Below are positions 32,307 through 33,116 of a stretch of 33,116 nucleotides of DNA, one piece after another. The first letter of the stretch is position 1. Every line of letters starts with the position of its first letter. The stretch is from Deltaproteobacteria bacterium (GTDB lineage: Bacteria; Desulfobacterota; Dissulfuribacteria; Dissulfuribacterales; UBA3076): NCBI GenBank assembly GCA_003194485.1, contig PQXD01000020.1, forward strand, positions 1-33,116. The letters are read 5' to 3'. The notes beneath the pieces are model-generated. The model was not told where the DNA came from, made no database searches, and worked only from the letters and a program-made list of their open reading frames with translations. The position numbers were made by a program, and so were the translations under genes.

Positions 32307-32576
32307 ATGAGTGAATTTGATTGGAACGATGAGAAAAATCTGTTTCTGGAAAAGACCAGAGGTATCGGTTTCGAGGATGTGGTGTTTCACATTCATAATG
32401 GTGATGTACTGGACGTTATCAGACACCCCGACAAAGACCGGTACCCTAATCAAAACATCATTATTCTCAATGTAGAGGGTTACGTTTATTTGGTGCCTTA
32501 TGTGAAGGAGAAAGGAACTCGATTTCTGAAGACAATAATTCCCAGTAGAAAAGCAACAAGGGAGTATTTGGCATGA
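32307..32576 (+). CDS. brnT: BrnT-family toxin
   Basis: 89 aa. It shows the BrnT pattern: FDWNDEKNLFLEKTRGIGFEDVV at the N-terminus, a central strand region (NIIILNVEGYVYLVPYV) and the C-terminal PSRKATREYL. BrnT toxins are small RelE-fold ribonucleases that cleave RNA and arrest growth. Toxin-before-antitoxin order is normal for this family. Its stop overlaps the start of the next gene by 4 bp (ATGA). No ribosome site is seen before the ATG, in line with the very short predicted leader. Confidence 0.8.
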   Translation: MSEFDWNDEKNLFLEKTRGIGFEDVVFHIHNGDVLDVIRHPDKDRYPNQNIIILNVEGYVYLVPYVKEKGTRFLKTIIPSRKATREYLA

Positions 32577-32857
32577 ATACTAATAAAATGAAACTTGACG
32601 AGGAAGAGCTTCAAATTCTGCGTGATTTTGAACGTGGAGAATTTGAAAGCATCCGTAATTTCAGAGAAGAAAAACGAAAACTGGAGGAGGCGGCTCGAAA
32701 GACTCTTCAGAAAGACAGACGCATCAATATAAGAATCTCATCCCGCGATTTGGAAAGGATCCGGAAAAGAGCCGCCAAAGAAGGTATTCCCTACCAGACC
32801 TTGATTTCAAGTACGTTGCACAAACTCGTCAGTGGGAAATTGAAAGAAGTGGCCTAA
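32573..32857 (+). CDS. BrnA/CopG-like antitoxin
   Basis: 94 aa. The N-terminal half is acidic and helical (LDEEELQILRDFERGEFESI). The C-terminal half contains a ribbon-helix-helix core (INIRISSRDLERIRKRAAKEGIPYQTLISSTLHKLVSGKL), as in BrnA and other CopG-like antitoxins, so DNA binding is C-terminal and toxin binding N-terminal. It is coupled to the BrnT-like gene by a 4-bp overlap and is expected to neutralise it and repress the shared promoter. An internal ATG six codons in is also possible. Confidence 0.82.
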   Translation: MNTNKMKLDEEELQILRDFERGEFESIRNFREEKRKLEEAARKTLQKDRRINIRISSRDLERIRKRAAKEGIPYQTLISSTLHKLVSGKLKEVA

Positions 32858-32919
32858 ATGTCATGACGAAGGGCTTGTCACCCCTGCACATGAAACTTCA
32901 TTTCGTCTGTGATAGATAA

Positions 32920-32952
32920 TAAACCAATAAATTCAAGCGATGGGATGGATTC
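32920..32952 (+). repeat. 33-bp direct repeat, right copy
   Basis: Second copy of the 32147-32179 repeat, 62 bp after the antitoxin stop. Similarity fades into purine-rich and TTTAAG stretches on the right side of both copies. The remaining tail of the window (32953-33116) is AT-rich with several TATATA runs, and no gene is recognised in it. Confidence 0.7.
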
Positions 32953-33116
32953 CAGAGGGAAAAGCCCTTTAAGTTCATTCAGAAACACCGTTATATATTA
33001 ACTCAGATAGAGAATATACCTCAAAAGCATATCATATATATCAGAAAAGAAATAGACTACCAAAAAAGAAACCTCCTGTTAAGATATATATAGGCACCAA
33101 CCAAATAAAATCTCAA

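Noticed and set aside
33038-33116. Start of a minus-strand gene after an AGGAGG-like site near 33076
   Set aside because: The following frame stops after about 20 codons and has no recognisable content.

Overview
This window looks like the chromosome of an anaerobic, selenocysteine-using deltaproteobacterium (Desulfobacterota, sulfate-reducer or syntroph type). Three things point there: a giant BadF/HgdC-type CoA-dehydratase activase, an HdrA-FlxABCD flavin/iron-sulfur oxidoreductase cluster in which two genes carry an in-frame UGA followed by a bacterial SECIS-like hairpin, and an MqnA-like futalosine-pathway gene. The taxonomic call is inference from gene content; no rRNA or marker gene is present.

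Layout. 1-69 is the 3' tail of an unidentified gene. 333-5805 (minus) is a two-gene unit: a putative membrane protein fused to an HD domain, followed by a 1482-aa activase. 6025-8205 is a divergent TetR / aldehyde dehydrogenase pair with overlapping palindromes between them. 8380-9459 (minus) is an exported alanine-rich coiled-coil protein with three internal repeats. 9459-11054 is a decayed strip: a frameshifted small gene, a MITE-like hairpin element, a 33-codon tetR stump, an intact SMR transporter and an LpxR-like gene with an internal deletion. 11077-23822 (minus) reads as one long efflux operon: tetR, RND adaptor, RND pump, TolC-type lipoprotein, an mqnA-like gene, then HlyD adaptor, twin-ATPase and two ABC-2 permeases (YbhGFSR type). 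The RND and ABC pumps appear to share a single outer-membrane channel.

24388-31122 (plus) is the energy-metabolism block: hdrA (Sec at residue 60), flxD/mvhD (Sec at residue 67), flxC, flxB and flxA. Conventional gene calling would truncate or lose the first two. The inferred role is electron transfer, possibly flavin-based bifurcation, between NAD(P)H, ferredoxin and a third partner; hdrBC is not in the window. Two copies of one short terminal-inverted-repeat element (23983-24322 and 30034-30228), each with a perfect 8-bp target duplication, lie just upstream of hdrA and between flxB and flxA. 31262-32857 holds two divergent toxin-antitoxin modules (PIN/ribbon-helix-helix and BrnT/BrnA-like); the second is bracketed by 33-bp direct repeats.

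The most notable signals are the double selenoprotein Hdr-Flx operon with a duplicated HdrA, the non-autonomous element family with exact 8-bp duplications and nested insertions, the mqnA-like gene inside an efflux operon, and the microhomology deletion in the LpxR relic.
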